From: CAVPTL01 sp963708725
Lineage (GTDB): Bacteria > Actinomycetota > Thermoleophilia > Gaiellales > JAICJC01
Reading direction: 5' to 3'
DNA: 64,000 nucleotides
Assembly: GCA_963708725.1 (NCBI GenBank)
Contig: CAVPTL010000002.1
Span: 66,632 to 130,631 of the forward strand
Shown: positions 16,777-24,776 of the stretch, in pieces
Position numbering within the stretch: the first letter of the stretch is position 1
Layout: every line of letters starts with the position of its first letter
Notes under the pieces: generated by a model
Databases searched by the model: none
Told to the model about the DNA's origin: nothing
The model's input: the letters and a program-made list of their open reading frames with translations, nothing else
Position numbers and translations under genes: made by a program

Positions 16777-17816
16777 TCAAAGCGAACGGTGATCGGTTTG
16801 ACGAGACCGGGGAGTGGGAGGGACGCGGCTTCGGCTTCGACCGCGTCGCGTTCGGCCGCGGTGGGGCGTCCCCAGGTCTGGATCGTGAGTTTCTCGTTGG
16901 CACGGCGCCACGTTCCCCGAATCTCGCCGTCGAGCATCACGGCGCCGGGCCACACGCGGGGAGTCCACAGCTCGCCGCGGCGATCGGCATCTGCGACGAG
17001 CAGTTCGCGGTCGCGGCCCTGCATCAGGAAGTAGGCATCGCCGCTTGGCAGTAGCCGCGCCGCTGCCGCGGCGACTGGGTCGGCGCGGAACAGCGGCTCA
17101 TCGCGAGTGAGGATCCACGCGTCGCCCACCGGCGTGCGAACAGCGGTCAGCGACGGTTGAAGCGCAGCGAACGCGGCTGCACCCGCGCGAGCAGAGATCC
17201 CCGCCCAGCGAGCGAACGCTTCGGGGGTTGCCGGGCCATAGATGTGCAGGTACCGGCGGGCCAGCTCGAGCCGAGCAGCGATCGGGTCGTCTGGAGGGGG
17301 CGGCACCGTCCACACGGTGGGCGCTCGCGCCCCGGCCCACCGGATCAGCACGGTGCCCGTCGCGGCGGCATACCGAAGTGCGTTGGGGTCAATCCCGAGT
17401 GCGTGGCCAGCCTCGCCGTACGGCATTTGCGCGTCACCGAGGTGGGCCGCGAGCCGAGCGGCCGTCTCGTCTGCCCGTTTTTGGCCACGGGCATCGTCGG
17501 GGTACCTGCCGCGGGAGAACACCGCGAGGTCACGCCGGGCGACCACGTAGACCTGAAACCGCGGCCCCCACAGCTGGACGAGCGATTCGTCCTCCCAGAT
17601 GGACGGCTCGGCGCCCTCAACGCGCGCATGGATCGAGAGCAGCGCCGCCCGCGGCATGCTGTCCTGGAGGCCGGCCCACGCGGCCTGCCGCAGCGACCGT
17701 CGCCCCGGCGCAAGCCGCTCGTCGAGCGCGTTCGTGCGGCGGCGAAAGCCAAGGATCTGTGGCCTGGTGAGCACGAGCGGCACGACCCGAAGCACTATTG
17801 CCCTTTTCGGACACAT
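16773..17816 (-). CDS. Winged-helix protein of the AlkZ-like (HTH_42) family
   Basis: 347 residues from an ATG at 17816; a GTG at 17795 is also possible. The family signature is visible early (TRPQILGFRRRTNALDERL, WAGLQDSMPRAALLSIHARVEG), then three winged-helix units and a C-terminal beta domain (VMLDGEIRGTWRR). AlkZ-type enzymes are DNA glycosylases that unhook interstrand crosslinks; many relatives are uncharacterised. The gene is divergent from an ArsR regulator. Confidence 0.85.
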   Translation of the reverse strand: MCPKRAIVLRVVPLVLTRPQILGFRRRTNALDERLAPGRRSLRQAAWAGLQDSMPRAALLSIHARVEGAEPSIWEDESLVQLWGPRFQVYVVARRDLAVFSRGRYPDDARGQKRADETAARLAAHLGDAQMPYGEAGHALGIDPNALRYAAATGTVLIRWAGARAPTVWTVPPPPDDPIAARLELARRYLHIYGPATPEAFARWAGISARAGAAAFAALQPSLTAVRTPVGDAWILTRDEPLFRADPVAAAAARLLPSGDAYFLMQGRDRELLVADADRRGELWTPRVWPGAVMLDGEIRGTWRRANEKLTIQTWGRPTAAERDAVEAEAASLPLPGLVKPITVRFE

Positions 17817-17820
17817 CTGC

Positions 17821-17846
17821 AATACTGAACTCAATGGTTCAGTATT
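17821..17846. promoter_or_regulatory. Perfect palindromic operator over the ArsR start codon
   Basis: Ten-base arms AATACTGAAC and GTTCAGTATT flank TCAATG. The ATG in the centre-right (17834-17836) is the start codon of the ArsR gene, so a bound repressor would cover the translation start and probably the promoter. Sites of this form are found before ArsR/SdpR-type regulators paired with AHSA1 proteins. Confidence 0.8.
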
Positions 17847-18145
17847 CACCCAGCGTCGACCGCGCGTTCGTGGCTCTGGCCGACCCGAATCGTCGAGCGG
17901 TGCTCGAGCGATTGGGCTCGGGCAGCGCGACCATCAGCGAACTCGCCGAACCGTTCGGCATGTCGCTGACGGGGATGAAGAAACACATCCGGCTGCTCGA
18001 GGAGGCCGAGCTCGTGACCACGGAGAAGGTCGGCCGCGTTCGCAGATGCACGCTTGTGCCCTACGCATTCGAGGGTATGAGCACGTGGCTACAGCGGCTC
18101 GACCGGTTTGCACAGGTCGTCGAACGCACGAAAGGAACACGATGA
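17834..18145 (+). CDS. ArsR/SdpR-family repressor
   Basis: 103 residues from the ATG at 17834. The helix-turn-helix is NRRAVLERLGSGSATISELAEPFGMSLTGMKKHIRLLEEAELV with wing VGRVRRCTL. No metal-binding Cys pair is present, as in the non-metal branch that pairs with SRPBCC proteins. The start lies in a perfect palindrome, which points to autorepression. Its TGA overlaps the next ATG. Confidence 0.92.
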   Translation: MVQYSPSVDRAFVALADPNRRAVLERLGSGSATISELAEPFGMSLTGMKKHIRLLEEAELVTTEKVGRVRRCTLVPYAFEGMSTWLQRLDRFAQVVERTKGTR

Positions 18146-18582
18146 GCACCTCCGTCACCACCCCAAACGAACTGGAGATCCGCCTCGAGCGGGTCTTCGA
18201 CGCCCCGCGTGAGCACGTCTTCTCGATCTGGACGGATCCCGAACTGATCCCCGAATGGTGGGGCGACGGCACGGTCGTCGAGCAGATGGACGTCCGATCC
18301 GGTGGCACCTACAGGTTCCGCACCACGCGCGGGGTTGTCGAGGGCGAGTACCGCGAGGTGGAGCCTCCGTCTCGGCTCGTGCAGACGTTCCAAAACCATC
18401 TCCAGACGCTCGAGTTTGAGGATCTCGGCGGGCAGACGAGGCTCACTCAGACGATGCATTTCGAGTCGACCGAGCAGCGTGACACAACCATGAACTATGG
18501 CGTCGAGAAGGGCTCGGCGGCCGGCTTCAAGCGGATCGATGCGGTACTCGAAACACTCTCTCGAAAGGGCTTGACCCAATGA
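18142..18582 (+). CDS. SRPBCC / AHSA1-family protein
   Basis: 146 residues; the ATG at 18142 overlaps the ArsR stop. Typical AHSA1 (Activator of Hsp90 ATPase-like) sequence: RVFDAPREHVFSIWTDPELIPEWWG, then GGTYRFRTTRG, and FEDLGGQTRLTQTMHFES. Members have a deep hydrophobic pocket and are found with ArsR partners, but their ligands are mostly unknown. Its stop overlaps the next ATG, making a three-gene unit. Confidence 0.92.
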   Translation: MSTSVTTPNELEIRLERVFDAPREHVFSIWTDPELIPEWWGDGTVVEQMDVRSGGTYRFRTTRGVVEGEYREVEPPSRLVQTFQNHLQTLEFEDLGGQTRLTQTMHFESTEQRDTTMNYGVEKGSAAGFKRIDAVLETLSRKGLTQ

Positions 18583-18815
18583 AGACGATGACGTGTGAGC
18601 AGCTGGGCGGACCGTGCGGTCTCCAACATCATGGAGACAGCGCGGACGAGGTCATCAAGGCACAGGACCGCCACCTCAAAGACGCGGTCGCAAACGGTGA
18701 TGAAACCCACCAAAGCGCCCTCAAGAGCATGAAGGGCCGGTGGAAGAACCCGATCTCGGGAATGGGGTGGTACCGACAGGTGAAGCGGGACTTCGCCTCG
18801 CTTCCGGAGGACTGA
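18579..18815 (+). CDS. DUF1059-type small protein
   Basis: 78 residues; the ATG overlaps the AHSA1 stop by ATGA. The start MKTMTCEQLGGPCGLQHHG has the paired Cys and GGPC motif of DUF1059-type proteins, and KGRWKNPISGMGWYRQVKR is the conserved end of this subgroup. A metal or iron-sulfur role through the Cys/His residues is possible but unproven. Confidence 0.8.
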   Translation: MKTMTCEQLGGPCGLQHHGDSADEVIKAQDRHLKDAVANGDETHQSALKSMKGRWKNPISGMGWYRQVKRDFASLPED

Positions 18816-18888
18816 AAAGGCGTATCCTCGGCGCTCGGCGTCGTCACTCTCGCGGTTCCCACTGGACAGACACCGTAAACTGGTGGTG

Positions 18889-19281
18889 ATGGATCATCAC
18901 ACCGCGCGACGCCTTCGGATCATCACCGGCATGGTGGTGGCAGTGGTGGTGGTCGGGGCGGCGATGTGCTCCTACGCCTGGCAGGGCGAGCGTCACATCG
19001 TGGCCTCGGTCTACTTCGGCGTGGTTGTCGGGATCCTGGCGACGTGGCTGGCCCGCGGCGTCCTCCGGCTCGCCGGCGTTCCTGGTTGGAACTCGTCGCC
19101 AGGTGCCGGGCTTCGCAACCCCATCGACGCGGTCGGCTTGTGGTACCGCGATCTGGCGACGTGGAAGCAGGTTGGGCTGGCCTTGATCGTGCCCCAAGCG
19201 GTCGTGCTCTGGTGGTTGATCTACCAGTTTCGGCGCGGCTGGTTCGGCCCGCCGGCGGAGTCGGGGCGAGCAGTCGCATAA
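18889..19281 (+). CDS. Small membrane protein, unknown
   Basis: 130 residues from the ATG at 18889; an in-frame GTG lies six bases upstream. Three hydrophobic helices are seen: IITGMVVAVVVVGAAMCS, IVASVYFGVVVGILATWL and VGLALIVPQAVVLWWLIY. No domain is recognised. Confidence 0.7.
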   Translation: MDHHTARRLRIITGMVVAVVVVGAAMCSYAWQGERHIVASVYFGVVVGILATWLARGVLRLAGVPGWNSSPGAGLRNPIDAVGLWYRDLATWKQVGLALIVPQAVVLWWLIYQFRRGWFGPPAESGRAVA

Positions 19282-19321
19282 CGCGGCTTCCCGCTGGGAG
19301 CTGCCCGACTAAGCTCTGGCC

Positions 19322-19879
19322 GTGGAAGTCGTCTGGTACACCGCAGCCTCGATCGACGGGCGGATCGCCGATGGCAGTGAGAGCCTCGGGTTTCTCGACA
19401 TGATCGGCGAACGCGAGGGCGCCGAGACCGAGTTCTCGGAGTTCATCGCGGGGATTGATGCGCTGCTGATGGGAGCACAGACCTTGCGCTGGCTGGTGGG
19501 CCAGGGACACGCCTTGCCACACCGCGGCCTGCCGATCTGGCTGCTCACCCACGATCGGGAGCTCGCGGTCGCAGCCGTTGCCGCTGACGCCGAAACGCCG
19601 GTGCATCACGTCGAGGGTGAGATCGGTCCGGTGTTGGATGAGATCGCCGCCGCCGGGCACCGTCGCACGTGGCTCTGCGGCGGTGGCGACGTGGCTGCCC
19701 AGGCACTGGCCGCCGATCGGCTCGATCAGGTGATCGTCACCATCGCGCCAACCGCCCTTGGCGCGGGCCCGGCCCTGTTCGACGGCGACGATATGCCTCA
19801 GCGCCGCTTCAACCTGGTGGAGTGCACCGCAGTCGGCGGCGACGCCGCTCGCCTCCGCTGGGTGCGTGATCGCGGCTGA
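19322..19879 (+). CDS. Dihydrofolate reductase-like (RibD C-terminal) protein
   Basis: 185 residues with GTG start. VVWYTAASIDGRIADGSESLGFLD is the typical opening of RibD-C/YwjB-type reductases, and WLCGGGDVAAQALAADRLDQVIVTIAPTALGAGPALFDG is the conserved C-terminal half. These proteins use the dihydrofolate reductase fold with NADPH, but the substrate of stand-alone members is unknown. Confidence 0.88.
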   Translation: MEVVWYTAASIDGRIADGSESLGFLDMIGEREGAETEFSEFIAGIDALLMGAQTLRWLVGQGHALPHRGLPIWLLTHDRELAVAAVAADAETPVHHVEGEIGPVLDEIAAAGHRRTWLCGGGDVAAQALAADRLDQVIVTIAPTALGAGPALFDGDDMPQRRFNLVECTAVGGDAARLRWVRDRG

Positions 19880-19915
19880 TCCGTACTGCTCGCCGCCGCC
19901 GATGGGGGCCCCGGA

Positions 19916-20767
19916 CTACCGGCTGCTCTTCGTTGCGACGATACAGCGGGCCAGGCCCGGAATCCGTACAGTCCCGTCTCGTTCGTAGGCGCTGACCTTG
20001 GCAATCACAGCTTCGGCGATCCGATCGCGGGCCGGTTCGTCGACCTGCTGAAGCGCGGCAACTGCAAGCGAGACGTGCTCGCTGATCATCTCCCAGTACT
20101 CGGCGGGCGATCGCGTCACGAGTTCCACGGCGACCTCCCACTCGGCAACATCGCACAGCCCGGCGGCCTCGTAGAGGGCGGTGACATATCCCGGGGCGGC
20201 GCACCGGAACATGTTCGGCCGGTCCGGGTCGGGTGGCGCCAACACCACCTCGGTCGCGATTGCCTTCATGGCAATGGTTGTCCACGGGTTTTCGTCGGGC
20301 TTGACCCAGACCGACGAGCAGACACGTCCGCCCGGTCTGAGCACACGCGCGAACTCGGCCGTTGCCCTGGCGACATCGGGAAAGAACATGTACCCAAACC
20401 GCACCGAGATGCTGTCGAATGTCGCGTCTCCGAACGGCAGGTCATCAGCGCTGCACACCCTCGTCTCAAAGTTGGTGATCCCCTGAGCTTCTGCGCGTCG
20501 AGTCGCGATCTCGAGCATCTCACCCGCCAGGTCGGTCAGAACGACGTGTCCCCTCGGCGCGGCCCGGGCGATGGTCAGCCCCGGCTCACCCGTGCCCGAC
20601 GCGATATCGAGGTGCTGCTGACCATCGGCGATCTCAAGGTGCTCGATCATCGCCGTTGCGACCGGGCTGAGCTGATTCATGATGACCGCGTCCCACTTCT
20701 CCCAGCCTGCGGAGAGCCCGGCCCATGCCAGCCGCTGCCCCTCCTGAATCTCATCACCGCTCGACAT
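19916..20767 (-). CDS. Class I SAM-dependent methyltransferase
   Basis: 283 residues. The SAM-binding motif I is LDIASGTGEPGLTIA, motif II region ADDLPFGDATFDSISVRFG, and FARVLRPGGRVCSSVWV is motif III, as in UbiE-like small-molecule methyltransferases. An N-terminal helical part starts LAWAGLSAGWEKWDAV. No neighbour indicates the substrate. Confidence 0.88.
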   Translation of the reverse strand: MSSGDEIQEGQRLAWAGLSAGWEKWDAVIMNQLSPVATAMIEHLEIADGQQHLDIASGTGEPGLTIARAAPRGHVVLTDLAGEMLEIATRRAEAQGITNFETRVCSADDLPFGDATFDSISVRFGYMFFPDVARATAEFARVLRPGGRVCSSVWVKPDENPWTTIAMKAIATEVVLAPPDPDRPNMFRCAAPGYVTALYEAAGLCDVAEWEVAVELVTRSPAEYWEMISEHVSLAVAALQQVDEPARDRIAEAVIAKVSAYERDGTVRIPGLARCIVATKSSR

Positions 20768-20803
20768 CAGCCCTCCCCCGCAGTCGCATCTCGACGATCT
20801 CGC

Positions 20804-21277
20804 TCAGTCTCCGGCAAGCCACCGCTCGAGCTTATCGGTGAGCACGACCTCGTAGTCGAGGCGCCGGAGCTGGTCGGGCGTGACGGTGAGGCCCCGTGCC
20901 TGGGCGAGGCCGGCGAGCCATGTCCACGGGTGGGCCTCGAGCTGTGCCTCCTCGTCGTCATCTGGGAGCACCGTTGTCAGCACCGACTCCGTGATGCTCT
21001 CGGCCGTTCCCCGGTGATCAGTCGACACCACCCGCCCACCCGGGCCGAGCAGCGGACTCACCGTGAACCCGCGGTCCTGATGCAACAGCACGCAGCGACC
21101 GTCCTGGAGTCGAACGAACTCGCTGACCGAGAAGCTCTTGGAACCCGGCTGCGCGGGAGGGGGAGGGCGCAGGTCGCAGATGGCTCCGATACCCACGACC
21201 CGACCATCCGGCACTGGCCCCAGCGGCGGCTGCGGTTTGCGCGCACCCGGATACGGACTCCAACCGCTGGAGGGCAT
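20804..21277 (-). CDS. Conserved hypothetical protein
   Basis: 157 residues, soluble, no recognised domain. The N-terminal part is Pro/Gly-rich; the middle reads SVSEFVRLQDGRCVLLHQDRGF, and the C-terminal part is acidic (PDDDEEAQLEAHPWTWLAGLAQARGL). Upstream on the minus strand TATAGAAT (complement of 21283-21290) lies 5 bases before the ATG, which would fit a leaderless message. Confidence 0.65.
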   Translation of the reverse strand: MPSSGWSPYPGARKPQPPLGPVPDGRVVGIGAICDLRPPPPAQPGSKSFSVSEFVRLQDGRCVLLHQDRGFTVSPLLGPGGRVVSTDHRGTAESITESVLTTVLPDDDEEAQLEAHPWTWLAGLAQARGLTVTPDQLRRLDYEVVLTDKLERWLAGD

Positions 21278-21310
21278 GGGAAATTCTATACCAACCGGTC
21301 CGGAGCTGAA

Positions 21311-22963
21311 CTACTTCACCGAGAAGCTGGAGGAACCGATCCCGACCCCGTTGGGATGCCTGTGCGAGTACCCGTACACGTAGATCGTGTACGTCTGGCC
21401 GTGCCGGAGATGGCGGGGCGCGCCGTTGTGACGCCAGCTCGCAGGCACCTTGTACTGAGAGATGGTCGTAACCTTTGACCACAGCTGGATCTGCACGCCG
21501 TGGTTATAGATCCGAAGTGCATAGCCGGTCGCGCCGGGTACCGGCGTCCAGTCGATCAGCGGGGTGGTGCCCGGGATCCGGGCACCTCGCTGCGGCTTGC
21601 ACACACGTCCCGTGCGGAGGTTGAGCACGCGGGGCGCGGAGTACACCACCTGCTTGACGCCGCGGAATCTGTACTGGGCATAGATGGCGTAGTGGTAGGT
21701 GTGAAACTGCGTCAGGTGCCGCTCCTGCCGCAGGCCTGTTCCGGTGCGCCGGATACGTGTCCCGTCGTGGGGGTTTCGAGGGAGGTGGTTCGCGTTTCGA
21801 ACGATCCAGCTTCCGGACACTCCGGTGGGGAGTGTCCACTGGAGTGTCGCGGTGGTGCACCCGACCGCACCGTGGAAGTTGGTGAACGCCGGCGGATGCT
21901 TGCCGGTGCCGGTGAGTGCGAGCGTCTGCGGCGAATCGGGCGCCGAATCGGCAACCGCGATCCCCACGTCCTGTTGGCCGACGGCGGTGGCGGTATAGAC
22001 GACCGAGAAGTTGCACGTGGAGTTGGCGGGGACGGTCGACCCGGAGCAGCCGTCGCCGGTCACCTTGAATGCGCCGGTGTTGCCCGAGACGTTCGCAAAC
22101 GCCTGTGCGTGGAGGGTCAGCGGCACCGAGTCCTGGTTGTGGAGCGTGAACTGGACCGGCCCGCCGGGTTTCCCCACGATCGATGTCCCGTAGTCGTAGG
22201 GGGTGGGTGTGAACGTCACGAACGAGGACAGTCCAGTGCCGCTCAGATTCGCGGTCTGCGTCGAATGGGCCACTCTGCCCGCGTCGTCGGTGATTGTTAT
22301 CACCGAGGCGTACGCCGACGGTTGCGCCGGAGCGAACGTGACGCCGACAGTGCAGTTGTTTCCGGCGGCGACCGTCGACTGGCTGCAGTGGTCGTTCGAG
22401 AAGGCAAACGCCGATCCCCCCGTCTTGGCGACGGTGGTGATGTGCAGCGCAGCGTTGCCAGTGTTGGTAACCGTGAGCGTCGCCGACTTGCTTGCGCCGG
22501 TTTTGACAGTGCCAAAGGCGATGTCGTTGACACTGACGGCGGGTGTGGGCACGGTGGCAGTACCGTTGAGCTCGGAAACGTCGCTCTGGATGCTGCCTCC
22601 GTCAAAGGCGACGCCGATGCGTGCGTTCCTTGGCCCGGCCGGTCCCACCGGCGAGAACGTGACCCCCAGATCGCATGAATCGTTTGGACTGCCCGTCGGG
22701 CTCAGTACCACGCCGCTGCAGTTGTTGGTCGCGACCGAGAATTGGGCGGGATTCGTACCACCCTTGGACAGAGAGTTGATCGTATGCGCGGTGTGGGTGT
22801 GGTTCACGATCGACACCGTCGTGGCGCTGCTGGTGGTGCCCACGGCCACGCTCCCGAAGCTCGGATCGTTCGCCGAGAACGTCCCACCGGTGGTCGCGAC
22901 CGCACCGGGCACGAACGCCAGCGCAAGCAGGATTGGTGCGGCGATGATCAGGCGAGTTCGCAT
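21311..22963 (-). CDS. Secreted Ig-like (choice-of-anchor D / ASH repeat) protein
   Basis: 550 residues; the ATG at 22963 overlaps the TGA of the upstream gene. A signal peptide (LIIAAPILLALAFVPGAVA) is followed by three repeats of about 110 residues with the pattern F-G-x-V-x-x-G...CxVxVxFxP (DPSFGSVAVGTTSSA, DIAFGTVKTGASKSA, PYDYGTSIVGKPGG), each with a Cys pair. The C-terminal 180 residues are fibronectin-III-like (PLIDWTPVPGATGYALRIY). Likely a surface or secreted structural/adhesive protein; there is no C-terminal anchor, so it may attach through the partner encoded upstream. Confidence 0.82.
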   Translation of the reverse strand: MRTRLIIAAPILLALAFVPGAVATTGGTFSANDPSFGSVAVGTTSSATTVSIVNHTHTAHTINSLSKGGTNPAQFSVATNNCSGVVLSPTGSPNDSCDLGVTFSPVGPAGPRNARIGVAFDGGSIQSDVSELNGTATVPTPAVSVNDIAFGTVKTGASKSATLTVTNTGNAALHITTVAKTGGSAFAFSNDHCSQSTVAAGNNCTVGVTFAPAQPSAYASVITITDDAGRVAHSTQTANLSGTGLSSFVTFTPTPYDYGTSIVGKPGGPVQFTLHNQDSVPLTLHAQAFANVSGNTGAFKVTGDGCSGSTVPANSTCNFSVVYTATAVGQQDVGIAVADSAPDSPQTLALTGTGKHPPAFTNFHGAVGCTTATLQWTLPTGVSGSWIVRNANHLPRNPHDGTRIRRTGTGLRQERHLTQFHTYHYAIYAQYRFRGVKQVVYSAPRVLNLRTGRVCKPQRGARIPGTTPLIDWTPVPGATGYALRIYNHGVQIQLWSKVTTISQYKVPASWRHNGAPRHLRHGQTYTIYVYGYSHRHPNGVGIGSSSFSVK

Positions 22964-23988
22964 CAGACCGACAGCGCCGCCGCGATTATCAGCACCAGCC
23001 CGACAACGGCGATCGCCACCGGAATCACAAGCGCCGCGGTGGCATGTCCGCCGATGGCCATGCGACCACCGCGAGGCGTCTGGCCGTAGTGCCAGTCGTC
23101 TCCGCGGTTGATCTGGCGCACGACGAGGAATGCCATCACCGTGAGCAGCAGGACACCCAGTGCGATGGCACCCACCACGTTTGCGAGCGACGAGCTCACG
23201 ATCGGCGGCGTTGGCGATGATGGCACTGGCGCGACCACGTCGTTTGACCTGGCGGCGGACAGATGGGTGTCGAAGCGATCGAGCGCGAACACCGAGTAGC
23301 AGGAGGACGTCCCGGGTACCGCGCTGCGGTCGGTTGCGACGCGGTGCGTGGTGCGTGCGACCGCACGGCCGGCAGTGATGGCGTTCGGGCAGCTCGGCCC
23401 GGCGCGGACAACGTAGGCGGTGGCGCCTGGGGACGGGTTCCACGAGAGGCTGATCCGGTCAGAAGCCGCGACCGCCGTGACCTTGGTGACCCGTGGCGGG
23501 GGGCTTGCCAGCGCCGTGCGAGTCGCAGATGCGACGCCGTGGCGCCCCTCCGCGAAGACCGTGTAGCAGTATCTCGCCCCCGGCTGCACCTGGGAGTCAA
23601 CCTGGCTGGACCGAAGGGCACTCCCGCCGATGCCGACTCCCGCGTCGGAACGAGCGGGACAACGGCCGCCCACCCCACGGCGAACGATCACCCCGGTGAT
23701 CGACGCACTCGGCACGTCCCAGCGAACCACGATCGCGCCCGGCCTGTTCGTCACGACCAGCGAGGTGACCGCCGCCGGTGTGGGGAGGCTCGCGTGAGGT
23801 TGCCCGCCGCTACCCGTCTGGGGTGCGGTCGTTGTGTTCCCAGAACCGGCGGTGGGAGGCGGGGGAACCGGCGGCGCCGCCTGTGCCACGCCGGCAGGGC
23901 CGATTGCAGCTGCCGCGACAGCCAACAGTGCGACGTGCGTTCCGCGGACCCGTGTCACCGGTGCCTCTTCTCCTGCTCGGTTGACCAT
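22963..23988 (-). CDS. Membrane-anchored fibronectin type III protein
   Basis: 341 residues from the ATG at 23988 with signal peptide HVALLAVAAAAIGPAGVAQA. A Pro/Thr/Gly linker and two FnIII-like units follow (SLVVTNRPGAIVVRWDVP and ISLSWNPSPGATAYVV, each with a CYTVFAE/CYSVFAL strand). Two hydrophobic helices near the C terminus (VGAIALGVLLLTVMAFLVV and LVIPVAIAVVGLVLIIAAAL) anchor it. The stop overlaps the start of the Ig-like secreted protein, so the two are made together. Confidence 0.82.
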   Translation of the reverse strand: MVNRAGEEAPVTRVRGTHVALLAVAAAAIGPAGVAQAAPPVPPPPTAGSGNTTTAPQTGSGGQPHASLPTPAAVTSLVVTNRPGAIVVRWDVPSASITGVIVRRGVGGRCPARSDAGVGIGGSALRSSQVDSQVQPGARYCYTVFAEGRHGVASATRTALASPPPRVTKVTAVAASDRISLSWNPSPGATAYVVRAGPSCPNAITAGRAVARTTHRVATDRSAVPGTSSCYSVFALDRFDTHLSAARSNDVVAPVPSSPTPPIVSSSLANVVGAIALGVLLLTVMAFLVVRQINRGDDWHYGQTPRGGRMAIGGHATAALVIPVAIAVVGLVLIIAAALSV

Positions 23989-24113
23989 TACCGCCGTGAG
24001 AAGTTGTCGACGTGGTTCCTTCAGACGAGCTCCACCACTTCGCCCCGGACAGGTCAATCTCCTGCTCGGCCACCGACATCCCTCAGTTGCGCGTCACGCG
24101 AGCAGTCAAGCGC

Positions 24114-24752
24114 TCAGCGAAGAGCCTGATCGAACCGTGGGTCGTCGCGTACCGCGGTGAGGTCGTCGTCTCTGCGTGCGTCCTCGCGGAACCGTGGGAA
24201 CAGCTCGACGGATCGCCGGAGGTGAACGAACGTCTCGTCGCCGGTGTCGCCCGCGAGCGTTGCAAAGCACGCGTAGTTGTAATGCAGGGCGGCGTGGTCT
24301 GGCATGCGCTCGAGGGCAGCGCGGACCGATTCCAGCGCGTCTGCATACCGCTCTTCACGGTAGGCCGTCATCGATTCGCTGTGGAGCGGCCACGCATCAC
24401 CCCAGTCGATCCCCTGGTATGCCTCGCCGGGTGTTCCGCCGACAATGAGGACGGTTCCGTCACCGGTCGCCTTGCGCCGCGACTCCGGCCCGATGAACAC
24501 GAGCGTTCCTGGCGAGGCGTCAACCGCCTCGCCGTCGACCTCGAAGGTCACCTTGCCATCGAGCACGACGTACAGCTCCTCCTGGCCCGACCCGGCCTCG
24601 TCGTGCTCACCGACCACCGTGCCGTCCTCGCTCGGCGTGAAGGCGTTGATCCCAAACGCGTGGATCCCGAAGTACTCGCGCACGGGAATGTCCCTGCCGC
24701 GTCGCTCGAGGTCGTCGAGGTGCGCGACTTTCCAGTTCGGCTTGTCGTTCAT
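24114..24752 (-). CDS. Cupin - TPR-like protein
   Basis: 212 residues. Residues about 20-110 form a cupin barrel with metal-site residues in GEHDEAGSGQEELYVVLDGKVTFEVDGE and GTLVFIGPESRRKATG. From about 125 a tetratricopeptide-like helical pair follows (YREERYADALESVRAALERMPDHAALHYNYACFATLAG). The function is unknown; this cupin-TPR arrangement is recurrent in actinobacteria. Confidence 0.8.
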   Translation of the reverse strand: MNDKPNWKVAHLDDLERRGRDIPVREYFGIHAFGINAFTPSEDGTVVGEHDEAGSGQEELYVVLDGKVTFEVDGEAVDASPGTLVFIGPESRRKATGDGTVLIVGGTPGEAYQGIDWGDAWPLHSESMTAYREERYADALESVRAALERMPDHAALHYNYACFATLAGDTGDETFVHLRRSVELFPRFREDARRDDDLTAVRDDPRFDQALR

Positions 24753-24776
24753 CCGATCACCTCCGTACCACGCACA

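Noticed and set aside
20075..22678. Two long plus-strand frames opposite the methyltransferase and the Ig-like protein
   Set aside because: They lack domains, and the minus-strand genes have signal peptide, repeats and SAM motifs.
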